The notes under the pieces: generated by a model
Databases searched by the model: none
What the model was told of the DNA's origin: nothing
Seen by the model: only the letters and a program-made list of their open reading frames with translations
Shown here: positions 5,896 to 13,585 of the stretch, piece after piece
Numbering within the stretch: the first letter of the stretch is position 1
How the letters are laid out: the number at the start of each line of letters is the position of its first letter
Origin: UBA5070 sp035604215
GTDB taxonomy: Bacteria; Fibrobacterota; Fibrobacteria; UBA5070
Assembly (NCBI GenBank): GCA_035604215.1
Contig: DATNIW010000006.1
Coordinates: 1-26,609, forward strand
Direction of reading: 5' to 3'
Length of the DNA stretch: 26,609 nt
Position numbers and translations under genes: made by a program

Positions 5896-8800
5896 GTGAC
5901 GAGTTCGAGGTTGTCCATCGTATCGCTTGTCGTTGGTGCCTTCGCCGCCTCTTCCGCGCACGCGGGCGACAAGGTCGTCATGCTGTTCAACCCTTGGGGT
6001 GCGGATTCCACCGTGGCGCTCGGGCTTCCCATGGGACACGCCGTCTCCGTCGTGAGCTATTATCCGGTCTCCTACTCCATGGGATCGGATTCGGCCCTGA
6101 TGCATGTGGTGCCGGGCACTCCCTGGCTCGAATGGACCTCTCCGGACACCGTCTCCATTCCTTCCGGGGTGAGCTTCATCCGCGACGACTGGAGCAGCTT
6201 CGACACGAACGGTCTGGGCGGACAAGGGGGCTTCACCTTCACTTCCTACTGGGCCGTCTCGGACACCGTCTGGCTCGTTCCCACCCCGTTGCCGGGCGGG
6301 GCACCCACCATCACCACCGTCCGCCCCAAGCAACTGACCGTCTTCCTCTGGAATCCCTGGCAAGGAGAAACCACCTCGCCTCCCGATCTCCAGGTGCAGG
6401 GCGGTGCATGGTCCACCATGTACCCGGTCGCCGGACAGCCCGGTTGGTACACGGCCTATTCCATCGGCCTGACCTCGGCCAACCTGCTGTTCCGGGACAC
6501 GGTGGGAGGCAAGGTCTCCTACCTGGGAGCTTCCGGCGTGTCCGCGACTCCCGCGCCGGGAGTCTACGACACCGCCTGGGCGCGCGGCGACTCCATCTGG
6601 GTGGTCGCGACTCCGGAACCTACCGGCAAGCCAGTGGCCAGCTCCGTGGAGCCGACCCCCTTCGTGCTCGAGATCTTCAACCCTTGGGACGGCAGCGCCA
6701 CCCTGGACAGACCCCTGGTGCAGTTCCAAGGCGACACCGTCCACCACACGACGACCCTTCGATCCGACCTCTGCGGCTGGAGCCAACTGGTCTGGTACGA
6801 CCGCGTCCCCGCTTCCATCCTGGTCAGCTCTTCCGTGACGGGGCAAACTTGGGGCACGGGGGGATTGAAATCTCCCCTGTACATCGACCTCTCCAGCGTC
6901 CTGGCCACCCACGACACCGTCTGGCTCGGACAGGGCGCCGGGGGAGCGCCCAAGCCAACCTGGACCTGGGATGGAACCCAGGGCGTCTGCATGCTGGTGC
7001 AGCTCGCGGGCATCATCCGGGACTTCAACAATTCCGATTCGAGCTTCAACGAAAACGCCTCGTGCGGGGGCACAGGTTACGTCCAGTCCATCCTGGGCCC
7101 CAACCGCAAGCCCATCCCGACCCACAAGATCGACGCGAACTGCAACCCCGGCGATTCGCTCAGGATGGCCAACTACTGGTTCACCACCGATCCCACCTAC
7201 AAGCACAGCGCCGCCACCTGCGTCGACATCCCCTTGGCCATGGATTCCACGGGGAACTATTCCTACAACAACCAGCTCTTCTTCCCCATCGACACCTTCA
7301 CCACCCTCCCCAACGGAAATCCCAATCCGTTCAACGTCCAGTACGGGGGCAACGACAACCTGAACCACAACTTCAGCTTCTGCATGGAGATGCACGGCAC
7401 CTTCAACTACCAGCTGAAGCAGGATTTCAAGTTCGCCGGCGACGACGACGTGTATTTCTTCATCGACAACAAGCTGGCAGTGGACTTGGGCGGCGTGCAC
7501 GGCACGGAAAACGGTTCGGTGAACCTGGATACCCTGGGACTCACCGTCGGCCAGAGCTATCCCTGGGACCTCTTCTACTGCGAGCGGCACACCAGCGGAT
7601 CCGACATCCTGATCAGCACCTCCATGAACCTCAAGACCCTGCCCAACTACAGCACCACGGACTCGGTCCTGGGTCCCAGCAAGAACCTCTATTCGCTGTG
7701 GGTCAGCAACACCAACGGAGTGGCCTGCGAGGCCGCGTCCTCGCGCCGCTTGGCCCTGGGGCAATTCAGCCTCACCGGCGGCAACCTTGACAGCGCGCAG
7801 ACCCTGGTGGCGGGAATCTGGTACGGCGGGATCACCATCACTCCGGACCTGGGCACGGTGACGTTGGACAGCGCCGCCATCGTGGGTCTCGCGCCGGGGA
7901 AGTACGTCCTCCACATCGCCCTGCAGGGGAACCTGGCGACCACCCAGGACATCCCCTTCACCGTCCCTCCGACGCCCCTTCCCAAGTACCTGTCCCCGAT
8001 CCGGGATTCCTCGGTGGTGGGCGCGGTCTTCCCCATCCAGGTGGTCGCGACACTTTCCGGACTGCCGGATTCCGTCGCGACGGGATTCGGCTTCGTCCCG
8101 CCCGCCGGCATCTCCCTCTTCCTGGACAGCGCGCTCGCCAGGCCCGTCCCGGCCAACGACACCCTGTACACCAACGCCAACGGCAAACCCGTCCGGCTGT
8201 GGGCCAAGGGAATCCTGCCCGGCTCCTGGAGCCTGGTCCTGCGCACCCCCCACGGAGACAGCGTCGACGTCTGGCCCTTCGTCTTCGCCGCACCCCTCCC
8301 CCTGATCCCGAAGTACCTGGATCCATCGCCCTATTCCGGCCCGGTGGGGACCGCCGCGCCCCTGGAAGTGATGACCACCCGGGGGGGCGCCCAGGACACC
8401 GCGTCCGTCGCCTTCACCTTGGTTCCGCCAGCGGGCCTTTCCCTGTTCGCGGACAGCCTGTTCGCGCAACCGATCGCACCCACCACCGTCCTTCGGACCG
8501 GACTCCACGGGCAGCCGGTGAGGATCTGGGCCCAAGGCACCCAAGTGGGGTCCTGGACATTGGTGCTGCGCGACAGTTCCGGCGACTCCGTCGACATCTC
8601 GCCCGCCCTGGTCTTCTCCGGTCGCGGCATCCGCTTCACCGACTCCACCTGGACCAACTTCAGTCCCGGCATCCTGAAGGCGGACGTCGACCAGGCCGTG
8701 CCCGTCTTCCTCGAAGCCTACCTGGGAAACAATTTCTGCTCCACCTGCACGGACGACATCTCCCTGACGGTCGGAAATGCACATCTGCGGCTGCTCGCCT

Positions 8801-10386
8801 CTCCCACCGGACCAGCCATCTCCTCGATCGCGCTGGTGGGCGGCAAGGCCGAGTTCTGGGCCGTCTCCGCCCTTCCCATCGACACCGTTTCCATCACGGC
8901 CCTCTCCGATTCCTCCCCACTGCCGGTGCACCGATCGGTCCAGGTCCTGGTTCCTCGACTCGTCTTCCTGGATTCCACCGGAGCCGTGTTCGGTTCGGTT
9001 CCCCCCTTGAACCTGGCCATGGGCCAGACCGAACAGATCCGCGTGGAGGTGCTCACCAGTTCAGGACTCTGCTCGGCGTGCGCGGACTCGCTGACGCTCT
9101 CGGCCTCCTCCGACCACCTCCTGTTCACGGATGCCCAGGGGAATCCGATCACCCGATTGGCCCTGTCCAACGGCACGGCTTCCTTCCTGGTGAGCGGCTG
9201 GGCCCCGGTGCAGGACGCATCCTTCACCGCCGCCACCGACAGTCTCCGCGCCCAAGCCGCATGGAGCCCCATCTCCATTTCCTCGCCGGTGGTGGACGGG
9301 CTCCTGATGGACTCCGACGCCGATGGCCGTGCGGATCTTCTCCAGCTCCAGCTCCCGGTGGACGCCAGCGGATTCAAAGGGGTCCGGGTCGAATGGCCCG
9401 ACACCAACGGAGCGATGGAAACCAGGACGGTGCCGCTGGCCACGACGGGCAGGAACGTTTCCGTTCCGCTTCCGCCCTTCGCCTTCGGCGCCACCAGCTG
9501 TCCGGCGCAGGGCTGCGCGAACTTGGGCCAGATGGAGATCGTCCGCGGCCTGGATACGGCGTGGATCCCCTTCGCGGTGCGCGACGGTGTGGTGCCCGTG
9601 ATCGTGGCCGCCACCTTGCGCTACGGATCCTCCACCTCCATCCTGGACACGTTGAGGGTCCGGGTCTCCGAGCCGCTCCTTCCCAACTCGGGGCTCCCGT
9701 GGGTCTCCTGGGGCCGGGCTTCCCTCGATTCCCTGGGTACGCCAGTGGACGCCTCCGCCGGCGGTCCGGTGGACACCCGCGACATGTATTTCCTGGTGGA
9801 TTCCACCTTCCTCCCCGATGCCTTGGATTCCCTCCGGTTGACCGCCTCTCCGAACGGCGCCGCCGGCGACGCCGCGGGCAACGTGCCCCTGCGCTTCGCG
9901 AACTGGGCTCCCGTGCAGCGCGGCCCCTTCCCCCCCAACCTGAGCTGGGTCGTGCGCCAGGGATTCCACGCGGGGAACGGCGCATCCGTCACCACCGACC
10001 CCGACCTGCAGATCCTGACGCGCAACGGCACGGGATCCTGGACGGTGCCCGGAGGCACTTCCGCGGTCCGGGACACCTCTTCCTACATGGGCCTGGAGAT
10101 CCACCTCTCGACGGGAGTTTCGGGAGCCGTGTTCGTGTACGACAATCTGGGGGTCTTCGTGGCGGGCATGGACATCCCATCGGTGGACAAGGAAATCGCC
10201 CAGGGACTCATCCCGGTGGATTCGAGGGGAAATGCCAAGATCTGGCTCGCCTGGGATGGACGTTCCCGCGGCAAGGCGGCGCCGGGCGGGGTCTACCTGA
10301 TGCGGGTGCTGCTGACGTCCGTCGCGAGCCCGACGAGGGTCGTCCTGAACAAGGTCTTCCCGCTCGCCCTGGTCCGCGTGCCGTAG
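5896..10386 (+). CDS. Large secreted modular protein with fibro-slime domain
   Basis: 1496 residues. GTG at 5896 is chosen because GAGG at 5886-5889 precedes it and it gives a clean signal peptide (VTSSRLSIVSLVVGAFAASSAHA/GD). Order of parts: (a) about 26-360, three modules of 110-120 residues, each beginning with Asn-Pro-Trp (about 32, 153, 262) and ending near a 'DTVW'-like strand; (b) about 365-580, a fibro-slime domain, with DDDVYFFIDNKLAVDLGGVHG and SDILISTSMNL as its clearest part, related to PA14-type carbohydrate-binding folds; (c) about 695-905, two tandem repeats beginning PKYL and sharing VPPAG-SLF, GSW-LVLR and GDSVD; (d) about 948-1130, two repeats each opening with a C-x2-C motif; (e) DSDADGRAD (about 1139), a calcium-loop-like segment; (f) a C-terminal FlgD-like Ig or sorting-type end (LAWDGRSRGKAAPGGVYLMRVL). 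Family members in Fibrobacter are surface proteins implicated in adhesion to plant fibre. The ligand and the secretion route are unknown here. Confidence 0.85.
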   Translation: MTSSRLSIVSLVVGAFAASSAHAGDKVVMLFNPWGADSTVALGLPMGHAVSVVSYYPVSYSMGSDSALMHVVPGTPWLEWTSPDTVSIPSGVSFIRDDWSSFDTNGLGGQGGFTFTSYWAVSDTVWLVPTPLPGGAPTITTVRPKQLTVFLWNPWQGETTSPPDLQVQGGAWSTMYPVAGQPGWYTAYSIGLTSANLLFRDTVGGKVSYLGASGVSATPAPGVYDTAWARGDSIWVVATPEPTGKPVASSVEPTPFVLEIFNPWDGSATLDRPLVQFQGDTVHHTTTLRSDLCGWSQLVWYDRVPASILVSSSVTGQTWGTGGLKSPLYIDLSSVLATHDTVWLGQGAGGAPKPTWTWDGTQGVCMLVQLAGIIRDFNNSDSSFNENASCGGTGYVQSILGPNRKPIPTHKIDANCNPGDSLRMANYWFTTDPTYKHSAATCVDIPLAMDSTGNYSYNNQLFFPIDTFTTLPNGNPNPFNVQYGGNDNLNHNFSFCMEMHGTFNYQLKQDFKFAGDDDVYFFIDNKLAVDLGGVHGTENGSVNLDTLGLTVGQSYPWDLFYCERHTSGSDILISTSMNLKTLPNYSTTDSVLGPSKNLYSLWVSNTNGVACEAASSRRLALGQFSLTGGNLDSAQTLVAGIWYGGITITPDLGTVTLDSAAIVGLAPGKYVLHIALQGNLATTQDIPFTVPPTPLPKYLSPIRDSSVVGAVFPIQVVATLSGLPDSVATGFGFVPPAGISLFLDSALARPVPANDTLYTNANGKPVRLWAKGILPGSWSLVLRTPHGDSVDVWPFVFAAPLPLIPKYLDPSPYSGPVGTAAPLEVMTTRGGAQDTASVAFTLVPPAGLSLFADSLFAQPIAPTTVLRTGLHGQPVRIWAQGTQVGSWTLVLRDSSGDSVDISPALVFSGRGIRFTDSTWTNFSPGILKADVDQAVPVFLEAYLGNNFCSTCTDDISLTVGNAHLRLLASPTGPAISSIALVGGKAEFWAVSALPIDTVSITALSDSSPLPVHRSVQVLVPRLVFLDSTGAVFGSVPPLNLAMGQTEQIRVEVLTSSGLCSACADSLTLSASSDHLLFTDAQGNPITRLALSNGTASFLVSGWAPVQDASFTAATDSLRAQAAWSPISISSPVVDGLLMDSDADGRADLLQLQLPVDASGFKGVRVEWPDTNGAMETRTVPLATTGRNVSVPLPPFAFGATSCPAQGCANLGQMEIVRGLDTAWIPFAVRDGVVPVIVAATLRYGSSTSILDTLRVRVSEPLLPNSGLPWVSWGRASLDSLGTPVDASAGGPVDTRDMYFLVDSTFLPDALDSLRLTASPNGAAGDAAGNVPLRFANWAPVQRGPFPPNLSWVVRQGFHAGNGASVTTDPDLQILTRNGTGSWTVPGGTSAVRDTSSYMGLEIHLSTGVSGAVFVYDNLGVFVAGMDIPSVDKEIAQGLIPVDSRGNAKIWLAWDGRSRGKAAPGGVYLMRVLLTSVASPTRVVLNKVFPLALVRVP
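7978..8617 (+). repeat. Tandem PKYL repeats inside the fibro-slime protein
   Basis: Two in-frame copies of about 105 residues, beginning LPKYL (7978) and IPKYL (about 8305). They share VPPAGISLF/VPPAGLSLF, DS-A-P, GKPVRLWAKG/GQPVRIWAQG and GSWSLVLR/GSWTLVLR at matching spacing. The protein similarity is much stronger than the DNA similarity, so the duplication is old and the copies are probably beta-sandwich spacer domains. Confidence 0.7.
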
Positions 10387-10441
10387 ACCGTTCGACATCT
10401 TCCTGTTGCCTCGATGGGCGTGAAGTGGCATCCTGGGGTCC

Positions 10442-10858
10442 ATGCCGAACGCGGAAGCGACTCCGGGACCGAGGATCCTGGTGCTCGAGGACGAACCACC
10501 CCTGCGCAGGATGCTGGAGGAGATCCTGGCCATGAAGGGTTACGCTTCCGATTCGGTCGCGACGGTCGAGGAGGCCGTGCAACTGTGGCGTCGGGAAATG
10601 ACCGGGCCGAACCCCTTCCGGCTGGCGCTGACCGATCTGACCCTGGGGGATGGCCCCGGAGGACTGGAATTCGCCAGGAGACTCCGGATGCTGGACCCCG
10701 AATCGCGGATGATCGCCTGCACGGGAGATTCCTCCGATCCCGTCATGGCCGATTCCAGCCGCTTCGGGTTCCAGGCGACGCTGTCCAAGCCGTTCCTTCT
10801 CGGAACCTTGCTGGAAACCGTGGGGCTGGTCCTTGCCGATCCGCCGGGACCCGCATGA
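10442..10858 (+). CDS. Single-domain response regulator (receiver only)
   Basis: 138 residues forming one CheY-like receiver. The acidic pocket is LEDE (E16/D17), the phospho-acceptor aspartate is D65 in LTDLTLG, the switch threonine is T94 in ACTGDS, and the conserved lysine is K116 in LSKPF. There is no DNA-binding or enzymatic output domain, and the C-terminus ends with a short proline-rich tail. The sequence resembles receivers found at the end of hybrid histidine kinases, so it may act as a CheY-like or phosphorelay shuttle. No histidine kinase lies in the window, so the partner is unknown. It starts 56 bases after the fibro-slime stop without a strong ribosome site. Co-transcription with that gene is possible because no terminator is visible between them. 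Confidence 0.85.
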   Translation: MPNAEATPGPRILVLEDEPPLRRMLEEILAMKGYASDSVATVEEAVQLWRREMTGPNPFRLALTDLTLGDGPGGLEFARRLRMLDPESRMIACTGDSSDPVMADSSRFGFQATLSKPFLLGTLLETVGLVLADPPGPA

Positions 10859-10903
10859 ACGGAACCGCGAACGGCGTTTCCGCAATCCGGTTGCCTGAAG
10901 TCG

Positions 10904-10926
10904 CCCGGGATGCGAAACTTCCCGGG
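10904..10926 (+). other. Hairpin upstream of the lipoprotein gene
   Basis: A 7-bp inverted repeat (CCCGGGA / TCCCGGG) with a 9-base loop lies just before the lipoprotein ribosome site (AGGAG at 10929-10933). It lacks a U-tract, so it is more likely a weak terminator/attenuator or 5'-leader structure than a strong terminator. Confidence 0.3.
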
Positions 10927-10940
10927 TTAGGAGACATTCC

Positions 10941-12380
10941 ATGACCGTTCGTTTCCGCCTGTGCACTTCGTCGCTCCTGGCGCTCGCCGTGGCAGGACTG
11001 GTCTCCGGCTGCAACCTCTTCAATCCATCCGGGACCGGGACCTACCCCCAAAACGACGCGAACGAACTGGTCGACGCCGGCCAGCGGGCACTCCAGGCCC
11101 AGAACTTCACGGACGCGTGGTTGGACTTCTCCAAGGCGCTCCTGTTGGACTCCACCAAATCGCTCGCCTACGAAGGGCTGGCCGAGGCGGAACTGGGGAA
11201 GGACAGCTTCTCGATCGCGAACCTCGTGAAGCTCGCGGATTCCATCTCCAACTCTCCGGACGCTTCCAAGCTCGGGATCCTCCTGGGTCTGAGCGACACG
11301 GAGCTGACCGACATCTACCGCCCCCTGATGCGGGTGGCCTCCATCTACCAGAGGCTGGACATCCGGGATTCGCTGGGCAAGACCGACAAGGTCTTCCCCC
11401 GCGACCTGATCGAGAACGACCTCACCACCCTGCTGGGCAACAGCGTCTATTTCCTGCTGATCGACGCCAACCGCGACACCATCATCGAATCCGGCGAACT
11501 GGCCGGCCTGAAGCTGATGAGCATCGTGGCCTCCGACACCAGCTCGAGCAGCCTCCAGCTCAGCGCCCAGCAGCTGATCCAGCAGGGTACGGTGGACAGC
11601 GTCACCGGAGCCCTGGCCGATTCCACCAAGAACAACATCAACGGCATCCTGACCAACGTCTCCACCATCGCCCAGGACACCACCCTCCTCAAGAAGCTGG
11701 TCTCCTCGGTGACGGGTTCCGCCAACAACTCCACGGGAAACCTGGCCTCCGACAGCACCACCAACGCGATCAACCAGAACGCGCAGACGTTCATCCAGCA
11801 GCTGGGGTCGTCCACGAGCTTCTACCTGATCAACGACAGCCTGGACAACGACGGGGACGGCTGCATCAACGAGGAGATCTTCGGGGACAGCCTGGACAAC
11901 GACGGGGACAGCCTGATCGACGAGGACGGTCGGGTGGGTCTGCGCCAACCGCTGGTCGTCGGCGCCCCGGCCATGATCGCGCCACCCGACGGATTCCTGC
12001 ACGACCGTTTCCAGATCATCGGCGGGCAGCTCGCCCTGGTGCCGGGAAACGACGAGGCTTCGGCCCTCACCTGGGCCAATTCGACGGGCCTGCTCAAGCT
12101 CTACGCCGGCCTGCGTTGGGTGCGTTGGGACGACCATTCCGTTGGCAACGACACCATCTGGTCGCGGATCGTCGCCGCCAACCAGTGCACCTTCGCCAAC
12201 GGCAGCACGACCACCTGCACGGTATCCAACGTCGGCTCGGCCGTCAACTACCTGCAGGTGCGGACGCTGGGAATCATCGAAGTCCGCAAGAAGGTGCTGG
12301 CCATGCCTGCGGACACCTCGCGCGTGCGCGTGGGCAAGAAACTCGTGGGAGGATGCTGGGACAATGTCGTACTTCCCTAG
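10941..12380 (+). CDS. Outer-envelope lipoprotein with TPR-like and calcium-loop segments
   Basis: 479 residues. The N-terminus is a lipoprotein signal with lipobox VSGC (modified Cys24), followed by Asn, so sorting to the outer membrane is plausible. Residues about 38-80 resemble a TPR hairpin (AGQRALQAQNFTDAWLDFSKALLLD...YEGLAEAELGKD). Residues about 297-331 carry two thrombospondin-type-3-like acidic loops (DSLDNDGDGCINEE and DSLDNDGDSLIDED), which in known families bind calcium. The section between is rich in Ser/Thr/Asn/Gln and helical. I do not know a named family; similar 'DNDGDG' lipoproteins occur in Fibrobacterota and other Gram-negative groups. The ATG at 10941 has a good ribosome site (GGAG, 7 bases upstream). 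The downstream barrel gene starts 17 bases before this stop, suggesting that the two products work together at the outer membrane. Confidence 0.75.
   Translation: MTVRFRLCTSSLLALAVAGLVSGCNLFNPSGTGTYPQNDANELVDAGQRALQAQNFTDAWLDFSKALLLDSTKSLAYEGLAEAELGKDSFSIANLVKLADSISNSPDASKLGILLGLSDTELTDIYRPLMRVASIYQRLDIRDSLGKTDKVFPRDLIENDLTTLLGNSVYFLLIDANRDTIIESGELAGLKLMSIVASDTSSSSLQLSAQQLIQQGTVDSVTGALADSTKNNINGILTNVSTIAQDTTLLKKLVSSVTGSANNSTGNLASDSTTNAINQNAQTFIQQLGSSTSFYLINDSLDNDGDGCINEEIFGDSLDNDGDSLIDEDGRVGLRQPLVVGAPAMIAPPDGFLHDRFQIIGGQLALVPGNDEASALTWANSTGLLKLYAGLRWVRWDDHSVGNDTIWSRIVAANQCTFANGSTTTCTVSNVGSAVNYLQVRTLGIIEVRKKVLAMPADTSRVRVGKKLVGGCWDNVVLP
11835..11909 (+). repeat. Exact 24-base direct repeat encoding acidic calcium-type loops
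   Basis: A 24-base segment at 11835-11858 is repeated exactly at 11886-11909, 51 bases (17 codons) later and in frame, each copy encoding DSLDNDGD. The exact DNA identity suggests a recent duplication or gene conversion, in contrast to the old repeats in the fibro-slime gene. Confidence 0.8.
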
Positions 12381-13560
12381 CCGGCTCGGCTTCCTGCTTC
12401 CCTTGGTGTCGATTTCCGTCGCCGCCGCCACCGAGGCCCCCGTCGACCTGTCCTGGCGTTCCCTGGGCATGGGCGGAGCCGGCGTCGCGGTCGCCGACGA
12501 CGGCGACGCCCTCCACATGAATCCGGCGGGCCTGACCCAGATCGCCTGGCCCGGCGACGGATTCGCACCGCTGGATTCGCTGGGGTACAAGCGCGACCCG
12601 ATGGAGACCTGGGCCCTGGGCGCGTTCGACCCCGGCCCGGAAAACCTCCTGGAGATCTGGCGTTTCTGGAACCGCTACCGCGGCACCATCGACAGCGGGA
12701 CCAGCAACCCCACGGCGCTGCTGGAAAACCAGAAGATGTTGAACGACCTCTACCAGTTCAACTTCAAGCCCCTGCCCGTGGACGGCGCGCTCGACGGGGG
12801 GTTCGCCCTGCACGACATCGGCGCCGACTTCTGGAGCCGCGACGCGGTGACCCTGGAGATGGACCACGGCGCCGTCACTCCGAAGGCGATGCTGAAGCTC
12901 ACCACCACCAGCGCCTTGGAAGCCGGAACCGCCCGATCCTTCGTCGACGACCGCCTGTCCCTGGGTGTCGGATACCGGATCGTGGCCGTTTCCTCCGCGG
13001 AACGGGAATACGATCTGGTGAACTTGCGATCGGCGGTTTCGAGCGCCCCGGTCCGGCTTCTCCTGAACACCGGCTCCGACCTGCGCAACACGGACGACTG
13101 GGGCTACGGACTGGACTTGGGCTTCCTCTGGTTCCAGACACCCGGCCTGCGCTTCGGGGGTTCGATCCAGGACCTGGGGATGAAACTCGACAAGAGATTC
13201 GTGGTTCCGGACCTCACCCTGGGCACGGCCTGGGCTCCCAAGGTCTTCCAGAACAACGGCCTGTGGGCGCGCAAGATCAACTTCGGCGTCTCCATGGAGA
13301 ACATGCTCTACGACACGCTCGGGTACAAACCGCTTTCGAAGCTGGACTTCGGCGCGGAATGGATGCAGACAGTCATCCCCTACGTCCTCACGGGACGGAT
13401 TTCCGCCGGGTTCAAGGGAGGCTATCCGACCTTCCTGGTCTCGGGAACGTTGTTCAAGGTCTTCCGCGGCGAACTCCTCACCTACGGCGAGGAGACGGGT
13501 TACTTCACGGGCGACCGGGAGAACCGCGTCCTGATGGTCCGCCTGGGCGTCGGTTTCTGA
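12364..13560 (+). CDS. PorV/FadL-like outer-membrane beta-barrel protein
   Basis: 398 residues. A signal peptide (MSYFPSRLGFLLPLVSISVAAA) precedes the segment SLGMGGAGVAVADDGDALHMNPAGL (about 32-56), the typical N-terminal signature of FadL/PorV-type outer-membrane proteins. The remainder alternates polar and hydrophobic residues in strand-sized units and ends in phenylalanine (MVRLGVGF), a usual recognition feature for barrel insertion. It is likely an outer-membrane channel or scaffold. PorV homologues serve the type IX secretion system, but I cannot tell this from other FadL-like barrels. The ATG at 12364 is supported by GGGAGG at 12347-12352 and the signal peptide; the frame stays open upstream to 12142, which is ignored. 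It overlaps the lipoprotein gene by 17 bases. The convergent operon begins 25 bases beyond the stop, with no obvious terminator. Confidence 0.75.
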   Translation: MSYFPSRLGFLLPLVSISVAAATEAPVDLSWRSLGMGGAGVAVADDGDALHMNPAGLTQIAWPGDGFAPLDSLGYKRDPMETWALGAFDPGPENLLEIWRFWNRYRGTIDSGTSNPTALLENQKMLNDLYQFNFKPLPVDGALDGGFALHDIGADFWSRDAVTLEMDHGAVTPKAMLKLTTTSALEAGTARSFVDDRLSLGVGYRIVAVSSAEREYDLVNLRSAVSSAPVRLLLNTGSDLRNTDDWGYGLDLGFLWFQTPGLRFGGSIQDLGMKLDKRFVVPDLTLGTAWAPKVFQNNGLWARKINFGVSMENMLYDTLGYKPLSKLDFGAEWMQTVIPYVLTGRISAGFKGGYPTFLVSGTLFKVFRGELLTYGEETGYFTGDRENRVLMVRLGVGF

Positions 13561-13585
13561 GGCGGCCCCTCTCTGCCGATTTCCG

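Noticed and set aside
10116..10386. Type IX secretion C-terminal sorting domain on the fibro-slime protein
   Set aside because: The end has a FlgD-like Ig pattern (WDGRSRGKAAPGGVYLMRVL), but the last residues do not clearly match a type A or B sorting signature, so secretion by T9SS is not claimed.
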